Below, piece by piece: positions 54,629 through 64,000 of a stretch of DNA of 64,000 nucleotides. Where the stretch lies: positions 82,284-146,283 of the forward strand of contig NZ_VMNB01000005.1 of NCBI RefSeq assembly GCF_013277515.1. The letters are read 5' to 3'. A program made the translations under genes and the position numbers. Under the pieces are notes generated by a model. It had not been told where the DNA came from and ran no database searches. It was given only the letters and a program-made list of their open reading frames with translations. Source of the DNA: Streptococcus sp. k-402. Lineage in GTDB: Bacteria; Bacillota; Bacilli; Lactobacillales; Streptococcaceae. Each line of letters begins with the position of its first letter. Within the stretch, counting starts at the first letter, position 1.

Positions 54629-56314
54629 ATGGATAGTTATTCTTCCAAAAAAGAGTTGGGAATTAAAGATAATAAAGCAATAAAAATCAAATCAATTGAT
54701 GGAATATTTATAAAGAATTTTCGTAAGATTCAGAATCAAGAATTAAAAATGGGGAAACAAATTACAATTGTTTCTGGACGAAATGGAAGTATGAAATCCA
54801 CACTAATGGGATTGATTGTTCACCCATTTCAAACTAATGAAAAAAATGTTTTTGATCAGAAAATGAGCACTGAATTTAGCGAGGTATTTAAACTTTCATT
54901 AGAAAAAGATGATAAAAATTATCTATACAATATAAAAATGAAAATTAAAGAGGACGATGATGTTCACAAATTAGAAGAACCTGTAAAAATGTACAAACGT
55001 TCTGATCGTTTTAGATTGGTTCCTAGTGGGAGTGGGTCAGGTGATGGATTTTTTACATTACCTACAGTATATATTAACTTAAAAAGGCTATTTCCTTTAG
55101 TTGAATTTTCAGAAAAAGATGTTAATAGTAAAATAGTTTCGTACAATGAAAATGAAAAGAAGAAAATATCGCAATTTTATGAAAGTATTTTCGGAAAAAC
55201 TTCTTTCAAAAATTTTGATACATATGAAGCTAAGATGGGTAAAATTAATAAAAATCCAATTGGGCCAGGTGGCACCGATGCTGAGTATGATATAAATTCA
55301 ATTTCATCTGGCGAAGATAATCTTAGCTCTTTTATTCAAACACTTTTATCCTTTGAAAGAGTTAAGGAAAAACAGACTGACTCTGATTTGTTAACTGGTC
55401 TTCTAGCTATTGATGAATTTGAATCCAGTTTGCATCCGATTGCTCAATTAAACCTATTTGAGTATTTGCTAGATTGGTCAAGAAAGAATAATGTTCAAAT
55501 TATTTTAAATACTCATTCATTATTTTTAATTGAATCTGTTTTGAAAAAATACAAAGATATTATTAACAAAGAAATTATAGCATTAAACTTTATTACTAAT
55601 AGATACTCAAGAGATTTACAGATTTATCAAAATACAGATTATAAATTTGTAAAAGAGGAATTGACACTAACTTCTGAATTGGAACATGAAAAGCTTCCCT
55701 TTAAGATAAAAATATTATGTGAAGATGAAATAGCTATCAAATATGTTAAATCTATTATAGGTACCAAAGCTTCTCAGATTTGTGAGTTCATTTCTAACTT
55801 ATCTAACTCTAGCAATCCGGGTACAGGTTGGAAAAGTTTAAAGTTTCTAGCTAAAAATGGTGCATCTCTATTAAAAGAGTCTAAATCAATAATTGTTTTT
55901 GATGCTGATGTTAAAGATACCGATTTAAAAGATATTACAACATTCGAAAATTTTATTGTATTACCAAGTTTAACAGATTTAAAATTACCGTTTGAAAAGG
56001 AAATAGTTAATTATATTCTTTCACTGGATGAAAGTGATGAATTTTTTATGAAGTTTCAACCGAAATCTCAGTTTATACAACAGTTTTCTAGATATAAAAT
56101 ACCAATAGATCTTGCGAATATTTCTAATGAAAATGTAAAGTCTTATAAAAATTGGATAGATTCGGAAAGTGTTAGAAATATTAACAAATATAGAAATTTT
56201 ATGATAAAAGATAAGAAAAATAGAGATAGGATTACTAAGTTTAAAGGGGATTTACGTTCAATAATCGATAGAGTTTTACAAGAAAATGGAGCACCACCTA
56301 TTTTTACTGAATAA
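54629..56314 (+). CDS. OLD-like ATPase with TOPRIM-type C-terminal domain, putative defence nuclease
   Basis: 561 residues. ABC/SMC-like ATPase: Walker A SGRNGSMKSTL (about 49-59, with Met where Gly is usual before Lys), signature ISSGEDNLSSF (about 225-235), Walker B LLAIDEFESSLHP (about 258-270) and H-loop ILNTHSLFL. The C-terminal part has TOPRIM-like acids: KILCEDEIAIKYVKSI (about 361-376) and IIVFDADVKD (about 421-430). This is the OLD layout, also seen in fused PARIS proteins (AAA15 plus DUF4435). The gene is visibly AT-rich and lies 17 bases before a D12 adenine methyltransferase. Target unknown. Confidence 0.78.
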   Translation: MDSYSSKKELGIKDNKAIKIKSIDGIFIKNFRKIQNQELKMGKQITIVSGRNGSMKSTLMGLIVHPFQTNEKNVFDQKMSTEFSEVFKLSLEKDDKNYLYNIKMKIKEDDDVHKLEEPVKMYKRSDRFRLVPSGSGSGDGFFTLPTVYINLKRLFPLVEFSEKDVNSKIVSYNENEKKKISQFYESIFGKTSFKNFDTYEAKMGKINKNPIGPGGTDAEYDINSISSGEDNLSSFIQTLLSFERVKEKQTDSDLLTGLLAIDEFESSLHPIAQLNLFEYLLDWSRKNNVQIILNTHSLFLIESVLKKYKDIINKEIIALNFITNRYSRDLQIYQNTDYKFVKEELTLTSELEHEKLPFKIKILCEDEIAIKYVKSIIGTKASQICEFISNLSNSSNPGTGWKSLKFLAKNGASLLKESKSIIVFDADVKDTDLKDITTFENFIVLPSLTDLKLPFEKEIVNYILSLDESDEFFMKFQPKSQFIQQFSRYKIPIDLANISNENVKSYKNWIDSESVRNINKYRNFMIKDKKNRDRITKFKGDLRSIIDRVLQENGAPPIFTE

Positions 56315-56331
56315 ATTAGAGAGGTAAAAAA

Positions 56332-57207
56332 ATGTGTAAAAAAAGTACAAATAATATTTCTCCATTGCGTTATCCTGGCGGAAAGACTAAATTATATTCC
56401 TTTGTTAAGGAACTTATTAAAGTAAATAAATGCAAAACTTACATTGAACCATATGCCGGTGGTGCCGGAGTTGCATTAAAGTTACTATTCAATAATGATG
56501 TTCAAAAAATTATGATTAATGATTTTGATAAAGCTATTTATTCTTTTTGGTATTCAGTACTAAATTACACTGACGAATTGGTTAAGAAAATTGAAGAAAC
56601 TCCGATAACTATGGATGAATGGTACATTCAAAAAAATATTTATGAAAATAAATCAAATTCGAACTCTATTTTGGAATTAGGATTTGCAACATTATTTTTA
56701 AACAGAACAAATAGATCTGGAATTTTAAAAGCAGGAGTTATTGGAGGAAAATCACAAAAAGGGAATTATAAACTGGATTGTAGATTTAATAAAGTAGAAT
56801 TAATCAGAAAAATTAAAAAAATTGCTAGTCTAAAATCAAGAATTAAATTATATAATCTTGATGCTGAAGTTTTTATCAGAAGAAACATAAGTAAAACGAA
56901 ATATTCATTTACATTTTTTGATCCACCATATTATAAAAAAGGACCAGGATTATATACAAATTTTTATAATCATGAGGATCATTTATCACTTTCTGAAACA
57001 ATAAAAAATAGTATGAAAGATAAGAATTGGATTTTAACTTATGACCTTTCAGACGAAATATTTAGAATGTATCAAGATTACTCAAATAAAATGTATTACC
57101 TTAATTATTCAGTTGCAAGACCTGGTAAAGGAATTGAATACATTTTTTACTCAAATTATCTAAAAAAAATAAATGATGAGAATTATTTAAATCTAGTAAT
57201 AGGATAG
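56332..57207 (+). CDS. D12-class N6-adenine DNA methyltransferase (Dam-like)
   Basis: 291 residues. SAM-binding PLRYPGGKTKL at about 11-21, EPYAGGAGVAL near 39-49, and the catalytic FFDPPYYKKG (DPPY at about 197-200). It methylates adenine in a short site; GATC-like specificity is typical for this class but cannot be read. The gene shares the AT-rich composition of the upstream OLD-like gene. ATG after GAGAGG. Confidence 0.9.
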   Translation: MCKKSTNNISPLRYPGGKTKLYSFVKELIKVNKCKTYIEPYAGGAGVALKLLFNNDVQKIMINDFDKAIYSFWYSVLNYTDELVKKIEETPITMDEWYIQKNIYENKSNSNSILELGFATLFLNRTNRSGILKAGVIGGKSQKGNYKLDCRFNKVELIRKIKKIASLKSRIKLYNLDAEVFIRRNISKTKYSFTFFDPPYYKKGPGLYTNFYNHEDHLSLSETIKNSMKDKNWILTYDLSDEIFRMYQDYSNKMYYLNYSVARPGKGIEYIFYSNYLKKINDENYLNLVIG

Positions 57208-57233
57208 TTATCTTTTAGAAAGCAGGTTACTAC

Positions 57234-58454
57234 ATGACAAATTCTGTAAGTTCGAACCGACCTGAGAAGTACAACATTGCAGCTTTCTTCTCAGGTGTTG
57301 GGGGAATTGAGTTGGGATTTGAACAGACCAACGAGTTCAGAGTGGTGTATGCCAATGAATTTGATAAGTATGCGCGTCAGACTTATCAGCTAAATCATCC
57401 AGATACCTATTTGGATGGTCGTGATATTCACGATGTTCAGCCGGAAGATATCCCAGCTGGGCGCGTAGATGTGATTATGGGAGGTTTCCCTTGTCAGGCC
57501 TTTAGTATTGCGGGTTATCGCAAGGGCTTTGATGATGATCGTGGCGATCTTTTCTTTGAGTTGCTTCGCATGATTGAGGGGCGTAAACCTCGTGCTATTT
57601 TCATCGAAAACGTCAAGAATATGGTTGGTCATGACCATGGCAATACCTTCAAGGTTATTCGTGAAGCCTTGACCGAGAACAACTACTTTATCAAGTGGAA
57701 GGTTCTCAATGGGAAAGACTACGGAAATATCCCACAAAACCGTGAGCGGATTTATATTGTCGGTTTTGATACCAAGGAAGCCTACGACTTGTTTGAATTT
57801 CCAGAGGAAATCAAGCTGATTACTACTCTTCAGGATGTGATTAACTTTGGTGATAAGCTAGATGAGGTCTACTACTACCGTGAAGGCAAGCAGAATTTCT
57901 ACGACCAGTTGAAATTTGAAGTCACCAGTCAAGATACGGTTTACCAATGGCGTCGCCAGTATGTTCGTGAAAATAAGAATGGCGTTGTCCCAACCCTGAC
58001 AGCCAATATGGGGACAGGTGGACATAATGTTCCATTGATTCTGACAGACAGTGGGGAGATTCGTAAGCTAACTCCGAAAGAAACTTTTAACGTTCAAGGT
58101 TATCCTAAATCCTTTAAAATCCCAGAAGAGGTTTCGAATGGTCAGTTATACAAGCAAGCTGGAAACAGTGTTGTTGTGCCCGTGATTAAACGTATCGCAG
58201 AAAATATTGCCAAGGCTTTAAATGAAAGTCAGGGGCAATCTCAACTTGAACGCTCAGGAAAAATTGCCATTATCTACACCAAGATGAATGGACAATTTGA
58301 AGGGCAGTCCTATGTTAAGGACTTTGTAGATAGCTATGATCAAGCTCTTGAAAAAATCAAGTCTTATGACGATGGTTTAGCCCTTCTGTCTGGTGAAGAT
58401 TATTTAAAATTGGTTAAAAAACGAGGAAATCTCGAATTTTACAGTATTAATTGA
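57234..58454 (+). CDS. C5-cytosine DNA methyltransferase
   Basis: 406 residues. Conserved motifs: I IAAFFSGVGGIELGFE, IV GGFPCQAFSIAGYRKG with catalytic Cys at about 87, VI IFIENVKNM, VIII NRERIYIVGF, IX/X at the end KQAGNSVVVPVIKRIAENIAK. An extra about 85-residue C-terminal tail follows motif X. GC content is closer to the host average than the two genes before it. It pairs with the next gene as a type II system. Confidence 0.94.
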   Translation: MTNSVSSNRPEKYNIAAFFSGVGGIELGFEQTNEFRVVYANEFDKYARQTYQLNHPDTYLDGRDIHDVQPEDIPAGRVDVIMGGFPCQAFSIAGYRKGFDDDRGDLFFELLRMIEGRKPRAIFIENVKNMVGHDHGNTFKVIREALTENNYFIKWKVLNGKDYGNIPQNRERIYIVGFDTKEAYDLFEFPEEIKLITTLQDVINFGDKLDEVYYYREGKQNFYDQLKFEVTSQDTVYQWRRQYVRENKNGVVPTLTANMGTGGHNVPLILTDSGEIRKLTPKETFNVQGYPKSFKIPEEVSNGQLYKQAGNSVVVPVIKRIAENIAKALNESQGQSQLERSGKIAIIYTKMNGQFEGQSYVKDFVDSYDQALEKIKSYDDGLALLSGEDYLKLVKKRGNLEFYSIN

Positions 58455-58524
58455 CGAATATATAAGAGGGTTAGTGAAAAACTAATCTTCTTTTGATATA
58501 CTGAAAATAGAAAAGAGGGTGCTT

Positions 58525-60102
58525 ATGTGGGAACATCTAAAGTCTGAACAAAAAGATAAATACAAAACCTTAATTACTAACTTCGCTAGCTTGAGCCAAG
58601 CTTTCTCTCAAAAGGCAGAATCTGAAGATGAGGGACAAACAGAGAATTATGTTGCTCCGATTGTCAACTCCAAATTTCAGGAGACTGTTTTTCAAAAAGC
58701 CTTTAATGCCGTTGGAGAAGATATCGCCAACACCTCCTATGATGCTTCCGTCGTTGTAGATGAAAATCACAAATACCTAGTGGGTATCAAGTCTTTTGGG
58801 ATTAATTCGGGAGACCAAAAAATTGCCCAGTTCAAGAAAGATTCTCAATCTTGGACGGAATTGTTGGGTGATATCAAATTCCATGCAGATATCTCAGCAG
58901 ATAAAGCAACAGCAGACAAGAAAAACTATCAACGCTATGAAGAGTTGGCACGAAAGATTGCGACCTTAAGAAATCAGAGAATCGAATCTTCTAAGGCACA
59001 AATTAAGGGTTTTAACTCAGATTCGGTCAATGTTGAAGCTGTTTATCACGTTCTGATGCCGACACCAAAGGGAGAAAATCCTAGGATTTTTGTTGGCGAG
59101 ACGACTTATTTACCAGTTGATATTGATAATCTAGTCATTGAAGGATCAACTACTAAAAATAATCCAACTAATTTTCGATTTACGGATGGGCAACACCACT
59201 ACAAGTACACGGCAGCTGACAGTCAGCTCCACATGACTTTTAATAATAAAGACATTGTGGTAGATACTTGGGATGTCCATTATATCGAAGATCCTTTTTC
59301 TCTCTTTGAAAATCTTCATTTACTGACCGCTGAAAAGAGACAATCCGATATCTTAGAAACGGTGTCTTGGGTTATCACAGACAAACATGGAAATGTAGAA
59401 GAAAATTCTGGTTTTAATGCCTTTAATGGTGGTTCAAAATTAGCTAAGAAAGATCGTATGCCACGGATTTTAAAGATTCGGGAAAAATTCAAAAACAGTC
59501 TCGCTCCAGAAGAACTAGCTTTTGTGACTTTTTCTTTAGAAGAAATCCTCTTGAAAAAGTGGACTAGCAAGGAAGAAAAAATTCAGATGAAGGCGATTCG
59601 TGAGGACTTGATTCACTTTGTCCACAATACTGGCAATAAAAAACTCATCAAAGAGATTGAACAGCTGGTTTATCGTCCAGTTAGTGAAGTTTACATTCCT
59701 CTGCCAGACTCTAAGAACTTTCATGACGAAAGGCCAGACTTCTTTGGTCCTGGATTTGGGGCTTTTGAGCCTGGAACTAAAAAATTAGCTTTATCTAAAG
59801 AAGAAAGAACTTTTAAACTACGCTTTTTATCTTCTGGTGATGTTATTAACGCCTATATAAATCAAGAAGCTGGAAAGGCAATTCAGTCAACTGATAAGCA
59901 AGAAATCCTTGGAAATTGGATCTTGCGTGGTGTTTTCCAGTTGAAAGAACGAGAGGTCTTGACAGGTCAACGACTCAATGAATTGGAAATCAACGGTATT
60001 CGTTTGACTAAGTTTAAAAATGGGGAAATCGGTATTGAATTTATCTGGATTGATACTGAAAATCCACCAAGCGATGCCATCGGCTGGGTAGTAAAGAAAT
60101 AA
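58525..60102 (+). CDS. Putative type II restriction endonuclease
   Basis: 525 residues. A possible PD-(D/E)xK-like core is SYDASVVVDENHKYLVGIKSFG (Asp about 73, GIK about 87-89 in place of ExK); shown here in two parts by position. The C-terminal 100 residues (ERTFKLRFLSSGDVINAYIN; FKNGEIGIEFIWID) resemble a DNA-binding B3-like domain. The adjacent C5 methyltransferase supports a restriction role. I use the ATG at 58525 behind AAAAGAGG rather than the GTG at 58519. Confidence 0.7.
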   Translation: MWEHLKSEQKDKYKTLITNFASLSQAFSQKAESEDEGQTENYVAPIVNSKFQETVFQKAFNAVGEDIANTSYDASVVVDENHKYLVGIKSFGINSGDQKIAQFKKDSQSWTELLGDIKFHADISADKATADKKNYQRYEELARKIATLRNQRIESSKAQIKGFNSDSVNVEAVYHVLMPTPKGENPRIFVGETTYLPVDIDNLVIEGSTTKNNPTNFRFTDGQHHYKYTAADSQLHMTFNNKDIVVDTWDVHYIEDPFSLFENLHLLTAEKRQSDILETVSWVITDKHGNVEENSGFNAFNGGSKLAKKDRMPRILKIREKFKNSLAPEELAFVTFSLEEILLKKWTSKEEKIQMKAIREDLIHFVHNTGNKKLIKEIEQLVYRPVSEVYIPLPDSKNFHDERPDFFGPGFGAFEPGTKKLALSKEERTFKLRFLSSGDVINAYINQEAGKAIQSTDKQEILGNWILRGVFQLKEREVLTGQRLNELEINGIRLTKFKNGEIGIEFIWIDTENPPSDAIGWVVKK

Positions 60103-60303
60103 AAATCCGTTTTAGACTAATTTCCACTTTGGCCATCCAAATGGAAGTTACTTTGAGAAGTTACCCCCAGTTCAAATCAACTCACTTTCTCCCCCTTAAC
60201 CTTTGACTATTCTGCAAAATTATCGTAAAATAAAGAGTAAATGATAAAATGAGGTCAGAGTCTGTTCGCTCTGGCGATAGTAGTATAAATGAGGAGAAAC
60301 GCT

Positions 60304-60891
60304 TTGGAATTAGAAGTATTTGCTGGGCAAGAAAAAAGTGAACTATCTATGATTGAGGTAGCGCGTGCTATCTTGGAACTTCGTGGTCGCGATCATGAGA
60401 TGCATTTTAGCGATCTTGTAAACGAAATTCAAAACTACCTTGGAACATCAAACAGCGATATCCGTGAAGCTTTGCCTTTGTTCTACACAGAGTTGAACTT
60501 TGACGGTAGCTTTATCTCTCTTGGAGACAACAAATGGGGTCTTCGTTCATGGTATGGTGTGGACGAAATCGACGAAGAAATCATCGCTCTTGAAGAAAAT
60601 GATGACGATGAAGTAGCACCAAAAGCTAAGAAAAAACGCGTCAATGCCTTCATGGATGGCGATTCAGATGCCATTGACTACAATGCAGATGATCCAGAAG
60701 ACGAAGATGCATACGAAGCAGATCCAGCTCTTTCATACGATGATGAAAATCCAGATGATGAGAAAAATGAAGTGGAAGCTTACGATGCAGAAATCAACGA
60801 AATTGCTCCTGATGACTTGGGTGAAGACGTGGATCTCAACGAAGACGACGACGAGTTTTCAGATGAGGATGCTGAAAACATCGAGGAATAA
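60304..60891 (+). CDS. rpoE: RNA polymerase delta subunit
   Basis: 195 residues: folded N-terminal HARE-HTH domain ([38 protein letters not shown]) and a long acidic Asp/Glu-rich tail (about 100-195). Delta tunes promoter open-complex stability and recycling. The start is TTG at 60304 behind GAGGAGAAACG; the in-frame ATG at 60289 would overlap that ribosome site. Confidence 0.95.
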   Translation: MELEVFAGQEKSELSMIEVARAILELRGRDHEMHFSDLVNEIQNYLGTSNSDIREALPLFYTELNFDGSFISLGDNKWGLRSWYGVDEIDEEIIALEENDDDEVAPKAKKKRVNAFMDGDSDAIDYNADDPEDEDAYEADPALSYDDENPDDEKNEVEAYDAEINEIAPDDLGEDVDLNEDDDEFSDEDAENIEE

Positions 60892-60901
60892 AAGTTAGCT
60901 A

Positions 60902-60995
60902 TTGACAATTATCCTATTTTTAGGTATCATATTGTTCGGGCACCTCTTTTAGAGGTCGGGGCTCCCTAGTTCTTAGGGAGCTATTTTTGTTTTTT
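60902..60995 (+). promoter_or_regulatory. pyrG promoter with GGGC start and CTP-sensing attenuator
   Basis: TTGACA (60902-60907) and TATCAT (60925-60930) are 17 bp apart. The predicted transcript starts with GGGC at 60938. A terminator follows: GCTCCCTA-gttc-TTAGGGAGC and a long T tract (60961-60995). This is the B. subtilis/Lactococcus pyrG arrangement. When CTP is low, RNA polymerase adds extra G residues at the 5' end, which pair with the C/T-rich arm and stop the terminator forming. Confidence 0.85.
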
Positions 60996-61115
60996 CAAGA
61001 AGTTATCTTCTTGTATTTTAGTTGTGAATCTGGTGCAGTCGTCCCAGATTATTCTTATTAGTAGGGTCTTGTTTTCTATGTCCCCTCGTAGTTAACAAGG
61101 TCTTGAGCATTTTAG

Positions 61116-62735
<1,620 letters not shown>

Positions 62736-62746
62736 CTAGATTATAA

Positions 62747-62777
62747 CCTTTGAGAACAATCTCAGAGGTTTTTTTGC
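62747..62777 (+). terminator. Terminator after pyrG
   Basis: ACCTTTGAGA and CTCAGAGGT pair around ACAAT, followed by seven T residues. Confidence 0.9.
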
Positions 62778-62797
62778 TTGCATATTTAGGATATGAG

Positions 62798-62825
62798 TTG
62801 CAAAATAAAAACATAGTGATATAAT
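62798..62825 (+). promoter_or_regulatory. Promoter of the choline-binding protein gene
   Basis: TTGCAA (62798-62803) and TATAAT (62820-62825), 16 bp apart, lie 31 bases before the start codon. Confidence 0.7.
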
Positions 62826-62855
62826 TAACATAAAAAATCCTAAGGAGGAACTACA

Positions 62856-63929
62856 ATGAAAAAAATCACATTATTTGGTTTGTCTCTAGCTGGTCTAGCT
62901 TTACTGGCTTTTCCACATTCAGGGCAGGCATTTGAGCTTAAAGAAGAATGGGTTGTTAAGTGTGGAGTGCAGTATCAAGATGGCAAGATTCTTCGATTTA
63001 ACAATGGCCATGAAGTGGATATTAAAGTCTTGGATTTGCCAAAAACCGAGAAAATCGAGTGGACGGTTAGTCTCGATGGTCAAGATCAGACAGTCAATTT
63101 TCTAGGTCAAGAAAAGGACAAGTCTATGATTGGCGTAGAGGGGCGTTACCTGAATTTCTACGTACCTTATGGCTATAGAGGAGATATCAAGGTAGAAGCT
63201 AAGAGCGGAAACGAAGTAAAGACCTGGTCAACGAAAGTTGTGGATGATATTCATAATGATAGTGGAAAGAGAGGTTACTATCGTATTGAAGAATCAAATG
63301 ATCAATACACCTACCTTGATACAAAATGGAACTATCAAACCAAGACTTACACTGCTACCTTACCAGAGACTGTCAATGGTCAAAAAGTATATGCTTGGGC
63401 AGACTATGACAATGGCGAGTTGAAGCTTGAAAAACTAAAATCTATCAGTCGTAAATATGATGGAGGATCTTTCAAAGAACTTTATCCGATTGTAAAAGCA
63501 GAAAGTTGGCTAAAATCAAATCAAAACTGGTACTATCAAAAACAAGGTCAATTAGTGCAGAAGGATTGGATTAAGGACAATGGAAACTGGTACTTTATGA
63601 ATGATAAAGGAGTCATGTTCAATCAAACTTGGCTTTATCAAGGTGGTAACTGGTATGCCTTTAAATCATCAGGAGCTATGATTGCTGGTGACTGGATTTA
63701 CGACCAAGGCAAGTGGTACTATTTATCAACTTCAGGAGCTATGAAAGCAAGCGCTTGGGTTTATGACAAGGGAGAATGGTATTATGTAAGTTCTTCTGGT
63801 GCCATGCTAGCGAATGATTGGGTCAAAGATAATGGCAAGTGGTATTATCTAGCTTCATCAGGTAAGATGCTTCGCAATACCTACACACCTGATGGTTACT
63901 ACGTTGGTAACTCAGGTGCCTGGCAATAA
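62856..63929 (+). CDS. Choline-binding surface protein with an uncharacterised N-terminal domain
   Basis: 357 residues. A signal peptide ends near HSGQAFE (about 26). The middle (about 27-205) is a beta-rich domain (EEWVVKCGVQYQDGKILRFN; YLNFYVPYGYRGDIKVEAKS) that I cannot place. The end (about 210-357) holds about six choline-binding repeats (NWYYQKQGQLV; NWYFMNDKGVM; KWYYLSTSGAM; EWYYVSSSGAM), which anchor the protein to phosphorylcholine on teichoic acids. No catalytic motif seen. AAGGAGGA precedes the ATG. Confidence 0.9.
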   Translation: MKKITLFGLSLAGLALLAFPHSGQAFELKEEWVVKCGVQYQDGKILRFNNGHEVDIKVLDLPKTEKIEWTVSLDGQDQTVNFLGQEKDKSMIGVEGRYLNFYVPYGYRGDIKVEAKSGNEVKTWSTKVVDDIHNDSGKRGYYRIEESNDQYTYLDTKWNYQTKTYTATLPETVNGQKVYAWADYDNGELKLEKLKSISRKYDGGSFKELYPIVKAESWLKSNQNWYYQKQGQLVQKDWIKDNGNWYFMNDKGVMFNQTWLYQGGNWYAFKSSGAMIAGDWIYDQGKWYYLSTSGAMKASAWVYDKGEWYYVSSSGAMLANDWVKDNGKWYYLASSGKMLRNTYTPDGYYVGNSGAWQ

Positions 63930-63934
63930 GAATC

Positions 63935-64000
63935 ATACCCTTCGAAAATCTCTTCAAACCACGTCAGTGTCGCCTTACCTACAACCTCAAAACCGTGTTT
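63935..64000 (+). repeat. Partial BOX element at the window edge
   Basis: ATACCCTTCGAAAATCTC..., CAAACCACGTCAGTGTCGCC and then CTACAACCTCAAAACCGTGT: a boxA module followed by the start of a boxB module, cut off by the window end. Orientation is opposite to the BOX at 3018-3122. Confidence 0.88.

Overview
The window is a chromosomal segment of a Streptococcus of the mitis/pneumoniae group. The evidence is low-GC firmicute gene content, a BOX element at 3018-3122 and the start of a second at the right edge, a pneumococcal-type blp locus, a piu-type iron ABC transporter, CcrZ, and a choline-binding surface protein. From memory, most blocks match pneumococcal gene neighbourhoods, but their relative order differs: the pgk-to-valS block lies left of rpoE-pyrG, and the type I hsd genes expected between glnA and hrcA are absent. 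That favours S. mitis, S. pseudopneumoniae or a close relative over S. pneumoniae, but I could not test this.

Layout. 1-2919: 3' end of a XerD-like gene, then scpA-scpB-rluB-yidD, overlapping or tightly packed (chromosome segregation, 23S pseudouridylation, membrane protein insertion). 3137-6852 (minus strand): iron-compound ABC transporter. 6996-11400: galE, pepA, a small putative bacteriocin-immunity gene, and a Na/Pi cotransporter. 11640-15315: pgk, a small FUSC-type membrane protein, and glnR-glnA behind a GlnR box. 15365-16871: PadR regulator with two DUF2812 membrane proteins. 16896-22945: the CIRCE-controlled heat-shock cluster hrcA-grpE-dnaK-dnaJ, with a DJ-1/PfpI gene inserted between dnaK and dnaJ and several palindromic repeats. 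23225-25777: a small coiled-coil protein, a HIT protein and EcsAB.

25839-32402: a blp (bacteriocin-like peptide) locus with blpT, blpR, blpH and an immunity region, but no recognisable pheromone, transporter or intact bacteriocin gene. One BlpR-driven unit starts with what looks like a dead double-glycine leader. 32563-39799: ccrZ-trmB, then rimP-nusA-ylxR-ylxQ-infB, then rbfA. 39971-43547: a six-gene envelope-type cluster (lipoprotein, PH-like/zinc-ribbon protein, SPFH-SHOCT protein, EcsC-like protein, two small proteins). 43664-45986: DUF1858, DUF438, DUF1912 and helix-hairpin-helix proteins.

46000-54558: a T-box-controlled operon that ends with valS. The 5.6 kb between T-box and valS is a mosaic: flavin reductase, acetyltransferase, an AT-rich membrane protein, decayed fragments of valS and of the acetyltransferase, a TPR-like/HhH protein, a RhuM::acetyltransferase chimera and a small P-loop protein. 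54629-60102: a defence island with two adjacent modules. One is an AT-rich OLD-like ATPase/TOPRIM protein plus a D12-class adenine methyltransferase. The other is a C5 cytosine methyltransferase plus a putative restriction endonuclease. 60304-63929: rpoE (delta), pyrG behind a GGGC-type CTP-sensing attenuator, and a choline-binding protein. The strongest candidates for something new are the OLD-like/methyltransferase pair and the recombination mosaic upstream of valS.
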